A stretch of 64,000 nucleotides of DNA from Nocardiopsis sp. CC223A (GTDB lineage: Bacteria > Actinomycetota > Actinomycetes > Streptosporangiales > Streptosporangiaceae): contig NZ_JASFDV010000022.1 in NCBI RefSeq assembly GCF_030766825.1, forward strand, positions 1-64,000, written 5' to 3'. The translations under genes were made by a program, and so were the position numbers. Positions 1-8,553 of the stretch are shown one piece after another. The notes under the pieces were generated by a model. That model was not told the origin of the DNA. It searched no databases and worked only from the letters and a program-made list of their open reading frames with translations. The first letter of the stretch is position 1, and the number at the start of each line of letters is the position of its first letter.

Positions 1-52
1 GCCCCCGCCGCTCCGGGGGTCGGCGGCGGACCGGACCCGGCCCGCCCGCGGA

Positions 53-1084
53 TCAGGCGGAGGTCTCCTCGTGGACGAACTCCGTCAGGCGCTGGAGCAT
101 GTCCGGGTCGGTCTCCGGCAGGACACCGTGGCCGAGGTTGAAGATGTGGCCGTCGGCGGTGCGGCCGCGGGACAGGATGTCGCGGGTGCGCTCGGCGACG
201 ACCTCCCACGGGGCGAACAGGGTCGCCGGGTCCAGGTTGCCCTGGAGCGCCGTGCCCGGCTGGACGCGCTGCACGGCCTTGTCCAGCGGTACCCGCCAGT
301 CGACGCCCACGACGTCGGCGCCCGCCTCGCTGAGCAGGCCCAGCAGTTCACCGGTGCCCACGCCGAAGTGGATGCGCGGCACTTCGTACTCGCTGAGCCG
401 GCCGAAGATCCAGGACGTGTAGGGCAGTACCGAGGCGCGGTAGTCCTCGGCGCTGAGCGCGCCCACCCAGGAGTCGAACAGCTGGATCGCGCTGGCACCC
501 GCGTCGATCTGGGTGCGCAGGAAGCCGAGCGTGATGGCCGACAGGCGGCGCATGAGCTCGTCCCACAGCTCCGGCTCGCCGTACATGAGCGCCTTGGTGT
601 GCTCGTGGTTCTTGGAGGGCCCGCCCTCGATGAGGTAGGAGGCCAGTGTGAACGGGGCGCCCGCGAAGCCGATGAGCGGCTTGTCGCCGAGCTCGCCGGT
701 GAGCATGCCCACGGCCTCGGTCACGTAGGACAGGTCGCCGGGCTCGATGTCGCGCAACCGTTTGACCCCGTCCGCGTCGCGGATCGGGTCGGCCACCACC
801 GGGCCCACACCGGCCTTGATGTCGAGGTCGATGCCGATCGCCTTGAGCGGGACGACGATGTCGCTGAAGAAGATGGCGGCGTCGACGTCGTACCGGCGGA
901 CCGGTTGCATCGTGATCTCGGTGATCATGTCGGGACGGGCGCAGGCCTCCAGCATCGGCACGTCGGCGCGGACCCGTCGGTACTCGGGCAGGGAGCGCCC
1001 GGCCTGGCGCATGAACCACACCGGGGTGTGGTCCACGGGCAGGCGCCGGCAGGCGCGAAGGAAGGGAGAATCTTGCAGCGTCAC
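53..1084 (-). CDS. hemE: Uroporphyrinogen decarboxylase
   Basis: Decarboxylates the four acetate side chains of uroporphyrinogen III to give coproporphyrinogen III in cytosolic heme synthesis. The 343-residue product has the family signature RQAGRSLPEYR near residue 26 (substrate-binding arginines), the FFSDIVVP segment carrying the catalytic Asp, and GFAGAPFTLASYL in the middle. The frame is open to an ATG at 1120, but the GTG at 1084 (VTLQDSPFL) matches the usual N-terminus and is chosen. It is divergent from the DUF3000 gene across about 240 bp, an arrangement seen in many actinobacteria. Nothing unusual; the family assignment is secure and only the start is uncertain by 12 codons. Confidence 0.96.
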   Translation of the reverse strand: MTLQDSPFLRACRRLPVDHTPVWFMRQAGRSLPEYRRVRADVPMLEACARPDMITEITMQPVRRYDVDAAIFFSDIVVPLKAIGIDLDIKAGVGPVVADPIRDADGVKRLRDIEPGDLSYVTEAVGMLTGELGDKPLIGFAGAPFTLASYLIEGGPSKNHEHTKALMYGEPELWDELMRRLSAITLGFLRTQIDAGASAIQLFDSWVGALSAEDYRASVLPYTSWIFGRLSEYEVPRIHFGVGTGELLGLLSEAGADVVGVDWRVPLDKAVQRVQPGTALQGNLDPATLFAPWEVVAERTRDILSRGRTADGHIFNLGHGVLPETDPDMLQRLTEFVHEETSA

Positions 1085-1322
1085 CCTTCGATCGTGCCAT
1101 GCTCCGCCCGGTGCTCTCACGCGGATCGCCCCGAACGGTGACCGTGCGCAGCACCCCGGGGGTGCCGCCCGGTCCCAAGATCATCACAAAACCCCGACAC
1201 GCCGGGGGATCTACGCCCCGGGGGTGATGACTCGTGCCACGGTCATTGGCGTGCCCACCCTCCTGAGCCGGGGGGAACCGCCCCCTGTCGGGCGACACCC
1301 CGCCTGCACGCGATCCCACTCA

Positions 1323-1919
1323 ATGAAGGCTGACTTTTCCACCATGCCCGATGTCGGTAGCGCCGCGGACGCCGGCGAGACGTTCCGGCGAGCGGTCGAG
1401 GCCCTGAACGGCCCCTCCCTCAGGTCAGAGATCACCGTCCGGGAGATCCCCGCCCCGGGTCGGCTGGCCCCTCACACCGCCGCCGTGTCGGCGCAGGTCA
1501 CCGTGCACGGCGAGGAGATCGCCTGGGGTCGCCTCATCGTTCTGTACGACCCCGAGGGGACCCGGGACTGGCCCGGCCCGTTCCGGGTCGTCTGCCAGGT
1601 CAACTCCGAACTGGAGTCGGACATCGCCACCGACCCGCTGCTGGGCCCGGTCGCCTGGAGCTGGCTGACCGACGCCCTGGCCTCGTGCGGGGCCGCCCAC
1701 CACACGCTGAGCGGCACGGTCACCCGCGCCACCACCGAGGGTTTCGGGACCAAGGCGGGCGAGGGGTCCACCACGGAGGTGGAGATGCGCGCCTCCTGGA
1801 CCCCCGAGGACGACGACCTGACCGCGCACGCGGCGGCCTGGCAGACCCTGCTGGCTTCGGCCGCCGGGCTGCCGCCGACCGATGTCGCGGACATCGCCCG
1901 GCAGCGTGCGCGGCCCTGA
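1323..1919 (+). CDS. DUF3000 family protein
   Basis: A 198-residue actinobacterial protein of unknown function. It matches the DUF3000 family I know by the segments RSEITVREIPAPGRLAP, FRVVCQVNSELESDIATDP and LGPVAWSWLTDAL, and covers the full family length. There is no signal peptide or membrane span, so it should be cytosolic. The ATG at 1323 is used; an in-frame ATG at 1344 is possible. It lies between hemE (divergent) and the RNase D gene (same strand, 84 bp downstream), a neighbourhood also found in mycobacteria and Streptomyces, which suggests a housekeeping role, but none can be stated. Confidence 0.9.
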   Translation: MKADFSTMPDVGSAADAGETFRRAVEALNGPSLRSEITVREIPAPGRLAPHTAAVSAQVTVHGEEIAWGRLIVLYDPEGTRDWPGPFRVVCQVNSELESDIATDPLLGPVAWSWLTDALASCGAAHHTLSGTVTRATTEGFGTKAGEGSTTEVEMRASWTPEDDDLTAHAAAWQTLLASAAGLPPTDVADIARQRARP

Positions 1920-2003
1920 GACCTCCCGTCCGCAGGGGTTCACACGCTCGGCGAGGTCAGGTCCGGATCCGCGCGCGGTGTCGGCAGCGCATACCGTAGT
2001 GGT

Positions 2004-3266
2004 GTGGCGAACGCGTTGAACTCGAAGACAGAACCCCGTGAACCAGGTGACGACGACGCCGAGAAGGCGCCGCTGCTGCGGGAACCGCGCGAAGGTCTAC
2101 CGGAGGTCACCTCCGACGCCGACGCCCTGGCCGGAGTCGTCGCCGCCGTCGCCGCCGGCAGCGGACCGGTCGCGGTCGACGCCGAGCGCGCGTCGGGCTA
2201 CCGCTACGGACAGCGCGCCTACCTGGTCCAGCTGCGCCGGGAGGGTTCGGGCTCGGCGCTGATCGACCCGATCGCCTGCCCCGACCTGAGCGGCCTGGAC
2301 GAGGTCGTCGGCGACGCCGAGGTGGTGCTGCACGCCGCGCACCAGGACCTGCCGTGCCTGAGCGAGGTCAACCTGCGCCCGCGGCGGCTGTTCGACACCG
2401 AGCTGGCCGGTCGTCTGCTCGGGTACCAGCGGGTGGGGCTGGGCTTCATGGTGGAGCGGATGCTCCACGTGCGCCTGGCCAAGGAGCACTCCGCCGTGGA
2501 CTGGTCGCAGCGCCCGCTGCCGGAGGACTGGCTGCGGTACGCGGCGCTGGACGTGGAGATCCTCATCGAACTCCGCGACGCGCTGGAGACGGAGCTGGAG
2601 GAGGCCGGGAAGCTGGGGTGGGCGCGGGAGGAGTTCGCGTCCGTGCTGGCCGCGCCGCCCAAGGAGCCGCGCGCCGATCCCTGGCGCCGGACCTCGGGCA
2701 TCCACCGGGTGCGCAACCAGCGGTCCCTGGCCGCGGTGCGGGAGCTGTGGTACGAGCGCGACCGGATCGCGCAGGAGCGCGACATCTCCCCCGGCCGGGT
2801 GCTGCCGGACGCGGCGATCGTGGAGGCCGCCTCCACCATGCCCAAGAACGCGACGGAGCTGAACCGCATCCGCCAGTTCGGGATCAAACTGGCGCGCCGG
2901 TACCCGGGGACGTGGATGAAGGCGATCGACCGGGCCCGGGAGATGGCCCAGGCCGACCTGCCCCGGCCCAACGCGCCCGGTGACGGGCCGCCTCCGGTGA
3001 ACCGGTGGGCCGACCGCGCCCCGGAGGCGGCACGGCGGCTGGAGGCGGCGCGGGCGACGGTCACGGGCATCGCCGAGGACGTCGTGATGCCGACCGAGAA
3101 CCTGCTGCTGCCGGACACCGTGCGGCGGCTGGCGTGGGCCCCGCCGGCGGCGGTGGACCCCGACTCGGTGGGGGCGTTCCTGCGCGAGCGCGGGGCCCGG
3201 GAATGGCAGATCGGCCTGACCGCGGAGCCCCTCGCGACGGCCCTGAAAACAGCCGAGGACGGGTAA
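2004..3266 (+). CDS. rnd: Ribonuclease D-like 3'-5' exonuclease with HRDC domain
   Basis: Cytosolic 3'-5' exoribonuclease of the DEDD superfamily, expected to trim tRNA or other structured RNA ends. The 420-residue product has Exo I with Asp59 and Glu61 (VDAERASG), Exo II with Asp115 (AAHQDLPCL) and Exo III (YAALDVEIL). An HRDC nucleic-acid-binding domain follows at roughly 230-320 (RNQRSLAAVRELWYERD through LARRYPG). A C-terminal second helical region completes the actinobacterial form. The GTG at 2004 starts the frame and lies 84 bp after the DUF3000 gene, with which it may be cotranscribed. Length and all catalytic motifs are intact. Confidence 0.93.
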   Translation: MANALNSKTEPREPGDDDAEKAPLLREPREGLPEVTSDADALAGVVAAVAAGSGPVAVDAERASGYRYGQRAYLVQLRREGSGSALIDPIACPDLSGLDEVVGDAEVVLHAAHQDLPCLSEVNLRPRRLFDTELAGRLLGYQRVGLGFMVERMLHVRLAKEHSAVDWSQRPLPEDWLRYAALDVEILIELRDALETELEEAGKLGWAREEFASVLAAPPKEPRADPWRRTSGIHRVRNQRSLAAVRELWYERDRIAQERDISPGRVLPDAAIVEAASTMPKNATELNRIRQFGIKLARRYPGTWMKAIDRAREMAQADLPRPNAPGDGPPPVNRWADRAPEAARRLEAARATVTGIAEDVVMPTENLLLPDTVRRLAWAPPAAVDPDSVGAFLRERGAREWQIGLTAEPLATALKTAEDG

Positions 3267-3513
3267 ACCTTTACCCCCCTCTCACGTCCTCAATCTCAGT
3301 GTGTCCGAAGTCACCCCATATAGGGGGCCTGGACCGCCTGTTCCATGACCTCCTGTCCGTTTAAGTTATGGAACTGTGCCTTGGAATTTCAGTGCACCGT
3401 GACCTCTTGACGGTGAAGAGGGAACGTTGCGACGGTGTGGGTGCACACCGCGCGAAGAGCACCGGCGGTCCGGCCCGGTGTGCGCTTTCAGAGGATGCGG
3501 TCAGGGAAAAGAG

Positions 3514-4572
3514 GTGAGTCCGCTGTCGTTCTGGCGTTCGCTGTTCGGTGGAACCGGACGTACGCGTGCCGACCGGGTGCGCGTCGTCGATGAGGGTGTC
3601 CCCGTGTCCGACGGAACCCGGGCGCGGGCGGACGTCCGGGGCGTGGATCCCGCCGACGCCCTTCCCTCCCGGATCACCGCCCCGGCCGCCGTGATCACCG
3701 AACCCTCCCGCGGGGCCCCCGCTCCCGTGGCCGGGTCCGCGCCCGGTTCCGGCCCCGTCGACTCCGGGTCCGGTGCGACCGGACGGCCCGCCCCCACCGC
3801 CGGGATGCGCGCCGCCTCCCTGGAGCGCACCCTGCGGTCCCTGGTGGAGCGCCTGGGCACCGAGCACCCCGACACCATCACCGCCCGCAACAACCTGGCG
3901 ACCAAGTACGCGCAGATGGGCCGTCGCCAGGCCGCGGTGCAGCAGTTCGAGCTGGCCCTGGCCGAGGCCGTCGCGGTCTTCGGCACCGAGCACCCGCGCA
4001 CCGAGATCATCCGGGAGAACCTCGCCTGGGCGTTCGAGGACGCGGGCCGCCCCGCCGACGCCGCCGCCCAGTGGGAGGTGCTGCTGCGGGACCGGGAGAG
4101 CGCCTTCGGGCCCAGCGACGAGGACACCGTGGAGGCGCGCAGCCGGCTGGCCGTGTGCTACCGGCGCAGCGGACGGCTGGACGCGGCGATAGCGCACTAC
4201 GAGCGGGCACTGGCGGACGTGCAGGACGCCGAGCGCGGCGAGGACCTGCGGCTGGGGCTGAGCGCCGCGCAGAACATGGCGGGCCGCCACGACGAGGCCA
4301 TCCGCCAGTTGCGGACGGTCCTGGCCGGACGGCGCCGCCGGATGGGCAAGGGCCACCTGGAGACCCTGACCGTGCACCACCGGCTGGGCCGCGCCTACAC
4401 CCAGGCGGGGCGCACCGACGAGGCGGTGGAGACGCTGCGCGACGCCTACCGGGTGGCGCTCAACTCCTCCGGTGACCCGGAGGTGCGCCGGCTGACTCTG
4501 CGGCTGCGCCGCGACCTGGCGGGCGCCTACAGCGCCGCGGGCCGTCACCGCGAGGCCGACGCCCTGTTCTGA
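3514..4572 (+). CDS. Tetratricopeptide-repeat protein
   Basis: About 352 residues. An N-terminal segment (SFWRSLFGG then a Pro/Ala/Gly-rich linker to about residue 90) precedes at least five TPR units of the Clr5/NB-ARC-associated type, with recurring patterns such as TEHPDTITARNNLA, TEHPRTEIIRENLA, DEDTVEARSRLA and HLETLTVHHRLG. Such domains bind peptides or proteins; no catalytic domain is attached, so the role is unknown. The GTG at 3514 follows the purine stretch GGGAAAAGAG and is chosen over an ATG at 3427 with no ribosome site. It sits between rnd and a strong hairpin. It is not part of the usual hemE-rnd neighbourhood that I know. Confidence 0.8.
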   Translation: MSPLSFWRSLFGGTGRTRADRVRVVDEGVPVSDGTRARADVRGVDPADALPSRITAPAAVITEPSRGAPAPVAGSAPGSGPVDSGSGATGRPAPTAGMRAASLERTLRSLVERLGTEHPDTITARNNLATKYAQMGRRQAAVQQFELALAEAVAVFGTEHPRTEIIRENLAWAFEDAGRPADAAAQWEVLLRDRESAFGPSDEDTVEARSRLAVCYRRSGRLDAAIAHYERALADVQDAERGEDLRLGLSAAQNMAGRHDEAIRQLRTVLAGRRRRMGKGHLETLTVHHRLGRAYTQAGRTDEAVETLRDAYRVALNSSGDPEVRRLTLRLRRDLAGAYSAAGRHREADALF

Positions 4573-4587
4573 GCCCGGTCCGCCCGA

Positions 4588-4623
4588 GCGGCGGTGCGCC
4601 CCTCCGGAGGGGCGCACCGCCGC
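4588..4623 (+). terminator. Hairpin terminator after the TPR gene
   Basis: A 36-bp perfect inverted repeat with 18-bp arms centred at 4605/4606, 15 bp after the TPR stop codon, followed by a short T run (CATTTT). It fits the U-poor intrinsic terminators common in high-GC actinomycetes. Confidence 0.7.
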
Positions 4624-4758
4624 CGTCATTTTCCCCGGGCGGGGGACGGCGGCCGGGTCGCGGCACAGGTCGTCGGCCTCCAGGAGTCCGGCGCGGGTGC
4701 CCACCGCCCGGACCCGCGGATGTGGGCGGGCGCGGGAGGGCGAGCCGGTGCACGGGGG

Positions 4759-4972
4759 GCGCGCTGCGGTGCGCGACACCTCCCGGCGTTCGCGGTCGTC
4801 GGCCAAGGGCCGCCTCCCCGCCCGTGTCGGTTTCCCACCACAAACCCCGAACCGTGCGAAAACAGGGACGCGCGCTGCGGTGCGCGACACCTCCCGGCGT
4901 TCACGGCCGTCGGCCAAGGGCCGCCTCCCCGCCCGTGTCGGTTTCCCACCACAAACCCCGAACCGTGCGAAA
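4759..4972. repeat. Pair of 103-bp intergenic direct repeats
   Basis: Two direct copies (4759-4861 and 4870-4972, period 111 bp, 8-bp spacer) differing at two positions seen by eye. Each copy ends in the segment TTTCCCACCACAAACCCC followed by GAACCGTGCGAAA. They fill most of the 617-bp gap between the TPR gene and fadA. No frame across them looks like a protein; the reverse frames give low-complexity Arg/Gly-rich peptides. Copies this alike suggest a dispersed repeat family or a recent duplication rather than a gene. There is no transposase nearby and no terminal inverted repeat was recognised. Confidence 0.85.
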
Positions 4973-5189
4973 GTAGGCGCGGCGGGACGTCGCGGGCCGT
5001 CGCGGGCCGTTCCGGTCGACCGGCTCGGATCGCCCCGCGCATCGGCCGAGAGTTCTGCCCCGGGCCCGTCGATCGTCGGTGCGCGGCCACCGCTCGGGAG
5101 CCGGGGAATGCGGCACTCGCGCAATTTGTTACCGGCGAGTAGCATGGGCTCGAAAGTCCACCCATCACCTTGGAGAAGGAGGGGCCATC

Positions 5190-6389
5190 GTGCCGCGAAC
5201 CGCCCGCGATGTCGTATTCGTCGACGGGGTCCGCACCCCGTTCGGCAAGTCAGGCAAGGGCCTCTACGCCGAGACGCGCGCCGACGACATGGTCGTCCGC
5301 GTCATTCGCGAACTGATGCGCCGCAACCCGGGTCTGCCCCCGGAGCGCATCGACGAGGTGGCCATCGCCGCCACCACCCAGATCGGCGACCAGGGCCTGA
5401 CCATCGGGCGCACCGCCGCGATCCTGGCCGGACTCCCCCGCAGCGTCCCCGGCTACGCCATCGACCGCATGTGCGCCGGCGCCCTCACCGCCGTGACCAC
5501 CTCCGGCGCGGGCATCGCCTTCGGCGCCTACGACGTGGTGATCGCCGGCGGTGTCGAGCACATGGGCCGCCACCCGATGGGCGAGGGCGTCGACCCCAAC
5601 CCGCGCTTCCTCTCCGAGAAGCTGGTCGACCCGACCGCGCTGGTCATGGGCAACACCGCCGAGAACCTGCACGACCGGTACCCCTCCATCACCAAGGAGC
5701 GCGCCGACGCCTACGCGGTGCGCAGCCAGGAGAAGGTCGCCAAGGCCTACGCCGACGGCAGGATCCAGCCCGACCTGGTCGAGGTCGTCGTCCGCTCCCT
5801 GGAGCAGGGTTACGGTCTGGCCACCAAGGACGAGCCGCCGCGGCCGGGCACCACCATGGAGTCCCTGGCCGGCCTCAAGACCCCGTTCCGCGCGCACGGC
5901 AACGTGACGCCCGGCAACGCCGCCGGCCTCAACGACGGCGCCACCGGCGCCATCCTGGCCGCGGAGGAGGTCGCGCAGGAGCTGGGCCTGGACGCCAGGA
6001 TGCGCCTCGTGGACTTCTCCTTCGCCGGTGTCGAGCCCGAGGTCATGGGTGTCGGCCCGGTCCCGGCCACCGAGAAGCTGCTGGCCCGCCAGGGCATCAC
6101 GATGGACGAGATCGGCCTCATCGAGATCAACGAGGCCTTCGCCGTCCAGGTGCTCGCCTTCCTGGAGCACTTCGGCATCGCCGACGACGACGCCCGCGTC
6201 AACCCGTGGGGCGGCGCCATCGCACTGGGCCACCCGCTGGCCTCCTCCGGCGTGCGGCTGATGATGCAGCTCGCCCGCCAGTTCGCCGAGCGTCCCGACG
6301 TCCGCTACGGCATCACCACCATGTGCGTCGGCATGGGCATGGGCGGCACCGTGCTCTGGGAGAACACCAACTACGAGGGGGGCAAGTGA
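5190..6389 (+). CDS. fadA: Acetyl-CoA C-acyltransferase (thiolase)
   Basis: Thiolase that releases acetyl-CoA from 3-ketoacyl-CoA in fatty acid beta-oxidation. The 399-residue product has the active-site Cys95 (IDRMCAGALTA), the NEAF motif, GHPLASSG with the catalytic His, and the C-terminal Cys motif TTMCVGMGMGG. The GTG at 5190 is preceded by GGAGAAGGAGG with ideal spacing. Its stop overlaps the next gene's GTG by 4 bp, so translation is probably coupled and the two products should form the trifunctional beta-oxidation complex. Family length and catalytic residues are complete. Confidence 0.95.
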   Translation: MPRTARDVVFVDGVRTPFGKSGKGLYAETRADDMVVRVIRELMRRNPGLPPERIDEVAIAATTQIGDQGLTIGRTAAILAGLPRSVPGYAIDRMCAGALTAVTTSGAGIAFGAYDVVIAGGVEHMGRHPMGEGVDPNPRFLSEKLVDPTALVMGNTAENLHDRYPSITKERADAYAVRSQEKVAKAYADGRIQPDLVEVVVRSLEQGYGLATKDEPPRPGTTMESLAGLKTPFRAHGNVTPGNAAGLNDGATGAILAAEEVAQELGLDARMRLVDFSFAGVEPEVMGVGPVPATEKLLARQGITMDEIGLIEINEAFAVQVLAFLEHFGIADDDARVNPWGGAIALGHPLASSGVRLMMQLARQFAERPDVRYGITTMCVGMGMGGTVLWENTNYEGGK

Positions 6390-8479
6390 GCACCGCACTC
6401 GACGAAGCGCGCGAACTGTTCAAGGACGAGGTCGTCACCAAGGCGATCTCCCGTGACATCGAGCTCCCCTACGGCGCCGGCACCGCCGTCCTGATCACCC
6501 TGGACAACGGCCACGACCACACCCGGCCCAACACCTTCGGCCCCGGCGGCCTGCTCGCCCTGGACGCCGAGATCGAGGCCGCCCGCGCCCGCAAGGACAT
6601 CGTGGCGGTGGCCGTCACCGGCAAGCCGTTCATCTTCGCCGTCGGCGCCGACCTCAGCGGCGTGCCCGCGATCCGGAACCGCGAGCAGGCGCTGGCCATC
6701 GGCAGGCTCGGCCACGACGTGTTCCGCAAGCTCGGCGAGCTGGACGTGCCGACCTTCGCGCTCATCAACGGCGCGGCCATGGGCGGCGGGGTCGAGGTCG
6801 GCCTGCACTGCACCTACCGCACCATCTCCTCGGGTGTCCCGGCGCTGGCCCTGCCCGAGACCTTCCTGGGCCTGGTGCCCGGCTGGGGCGGCACCTACCT
6901 GCTGCCGAACCTGATCGGCGCGGAGAAGGCCCTCAAGGTCATCATCGAGAACCCGCTGGCCCAGAACAAGATGCTCAAGGGCACGCAGGCGTTCGAGCTG
7001 GGCATCGCCGACGCGATCTTCGAGCCCGCCGACTTCGTCGAGGAGTCCCTGCGCTGGGCGGCCAAGGTCGTCAAGGGCGAGGTCACCGTCGAGCGCCCCG
7101 CCGTCGACAAGGGCGAGGCCTGGGACAACGCGGTCAACATGGCCCGGTTCGTGGTCGAGGGCAAGCTGCACGGCGCCGCCCCGGCCCCGGCCCGCGCCGT
7201 CGAGCTGGTGGCCGAGGCCAAGACCCGCACCCGTGACGAGGGCTTCGCCGCCGAGGACGAGGCGCTGGCCGACCTCATCATGAGCCCCGAGCTCAAGGCC
7301 GGCCTGTACGCCTTCGACCTGGTGCAGAAGCGCGCCAAGCGGCCCGCGGGCGCCCCGGACAAGTCGCTGGCCCGCAAGGTCACGAAGGTCGGCGTCGTCG
7401 GCGCCGGCCTGATGGCCGGCCAGCTGGCCCTGCTGTTCGCCCGCCGCCTGGACGTGCCGGTCGTCATGACCGACCTGGACCAGGCGCGCCTGGACAAGGG
7501 CGTCGCCTACGTCCACGGCGAGGTCGACAAGCTCCTGAAGAAGGGGCGCGTCAACCAGGACAAGGCCAACCACCTCAAGGCCCTGGTCACGGGTTCGCTG
7601 ACCAAGGACGCCTTCGCGGACGCCGACTTCGTCATCGAGGCCGTGTTCGAGAAGATGGAGGTCAAGCAGCAGGTGTTCGCCGAGGTGGAGGCCGTGGTCT
7701 CCCCCGAGGCGATCCTGGCCACCAACACCTCCTCGCTGTCCATCACCGAGATGGCCTCGAAGCTGGAGCACCCCGAGCGGGTCGTCGGCTTCCACTTCTT
7801 CAACCCCGTCGCCGTGCTGCCGCTGCTGGAGATCATCCGCGGCGAGAAGACCGACGACGCCGCCCTGGCCACGGCGTTCGCCGTCGCCAAGAAGCTGAAG
7901 AAGACCGCCGTCCTGTGCAAGGACGCCCCGGCGTTCGTGGTCAACCGCCTGCTCACCCTGTTCATGGGCGAGGTTCTGGGCGCGGTGTCCGAGGGCACCG
8001 AGCCCGAGGTGGCCGACCGCGCGGTGGCCCCGCTGGGCCTGCCGATGTCGCCGCTGATGCTGCTCCAGCTGGTCGGCCCGGCCGTGGCGCTGCACGTGTC
8101 GGAGACCCTGCACGAGGCCTTCCCGGACCGCTTCGCGGTCTCGCCGGAGCTGGGCGAGATCGTCAAGGAGGGCAAGACCGCGATCTTCGCCCCCGACTTC
8201 AGCATCGACCCCGAGGTGAAGAAGCTGTTCGCGGGCGGCGACGCCCCGTCCACCGAGCCGGAGATCCTGGACCGCGCGCTGCGCGCGCTGGCCCGGGAGA
8301 TCGGGATCATGCTGGACGAGGGTGTCGTGGCCGAGGCCGCCGACATCGACCTGTGCCTGATCACGGGTGCGGGCTGGCCGTTCCACACCGGCGGTATCAC
8401 CCCCTACCTGGACAAGGTCGGGGTGTCCGAGGCCGTCAACGGCAAGCGGTTCCACGAGGGCGACCCGAAGGCCGTCTGA
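6386..8479 (+). CDS. fadB: Multifunctional enoyl-CoA hydratase / 3-hydroxyacyl-CoA dehydrogenase
   Basis: Alpha subunit of the fatty acid oxidation complex: hydrates enoyl-CoA and oxidises L-3-hydroxyacyl-CoA. The 697-residue protein has an N-terminal crotonase domain (about 15-230; oxyanion-hole segments AVGADLSG and NGAAMGGGVE). A NAD-binding domain follows from about residue 330 (VGVVGAGLMAGQLA), and 3HCDH C-terminal domains from about 500 (GFHFFNPV, APAFVVNRLL). The dinucleotide motif ends in MAG rather than the common MGG/MGS. The GTG start overlaps the thiolase stop (GTGA). A strong hairpin follows. A much longer open frame runs upstream of 6386 but has no support. Confidence 0.94.
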   Translation: MSTALDEARELFKDEVVTKAISRDIELPYGAGTAVLITLDNGHDHTRPNTFGPGGLLALDAEIEAARARKDIVAVAVTGKPFIFAVGADLSGVPAIRNREQALAIGRLGHDVFRKLGELDVPTFALINGAAMGGGVEVGLHCTYRTISSGVPALALPETFLGLVPGWGGTYLLPNLIGAEKALKVIIENPLAQNKMLKGTQAFELGIADAIFEPADFVEESLRWAAKVVKGEVTVERPAVDKGEAWDNAVNMARFVVEGKLHGAAPAPARAVELVAEAKTRTRDEGFAAEDEALADLIMSPELKAGLYAFDLVQKRAKRPAGAPDKSLARKVTKVGVVGAGLMAGQLALLFARRLDVPVVMTDLDQARLDKGVAYVHGEVDKLLKKGRVNQDKANHLKALVTGSLTKDAFADADFVIEAVFEKMEVKQQVFAEVEAVVSPEAILATNTSSLSITEMASKLEHPERVVGFHFFNPVAVLPLLEIIRGEKTDDAALATAFAVAKKLKKTAVLCKDAPAFVVNRLLTLFMGEVLGAVSEGTEPEVADRAVAPLGLPMSPLMLLQLVGPAVALHVSETLHEAFPDRFAVSPELGEIVKEGKTAIFAPDFSIDPEVKKLFAGGDAPSTEPEILDRALRALAREIGIMLDEGVVAEAADIDLCLITGAGWPFHTGGITPYLDKVGVSEAVNGKRFHEGDPKAV

Positions 8480-8505
8480 CCGACCGGGACGACCTCCTGA
8501 AAGTT

Positions 8506-8542
8506 CGACGGGCCCGGCCCCCGGTGGGGGTCGGGCCCGTCG
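8506..8542. terminator. Bidirectional hairpin terminator
   Basis: Inverted repeat with 17-bp arms (CGACGGGCCCGGCCCCC against its complement with one G-T pair) and a 3-nt loop. It lies between the convergent fadB and SDR genes and can serve both. Confidence 0.75.
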
Positions 8543-8553
8543 TGCGTCCGGGG

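Noticed and set aside
71-1141. Long plus-strand open frame opposite hemE
   Set aside because: Translation is low-complexity and hemE on the other strand has all family motifs.
4759-4972. Direct repeats considered as a CRISPR array
   Set aside because: Only two copies, 103 bp long with an 8-bp spacer, and no cas genes.
3361-5145. 594-codon minus-strand open frame across the TPR gene and repeats
   Set aside because: No domain-like text; a by-product of high GC. The TPR repeats are clear on the plus strand.
4697-6385. Upstream extension of the fadB frame by more than 560 codons
   Set aside because: It overlaps fadA in another frame and is Arg/His/Gly-rich; the GTGA overlap gives the natural fadB start at 6386.
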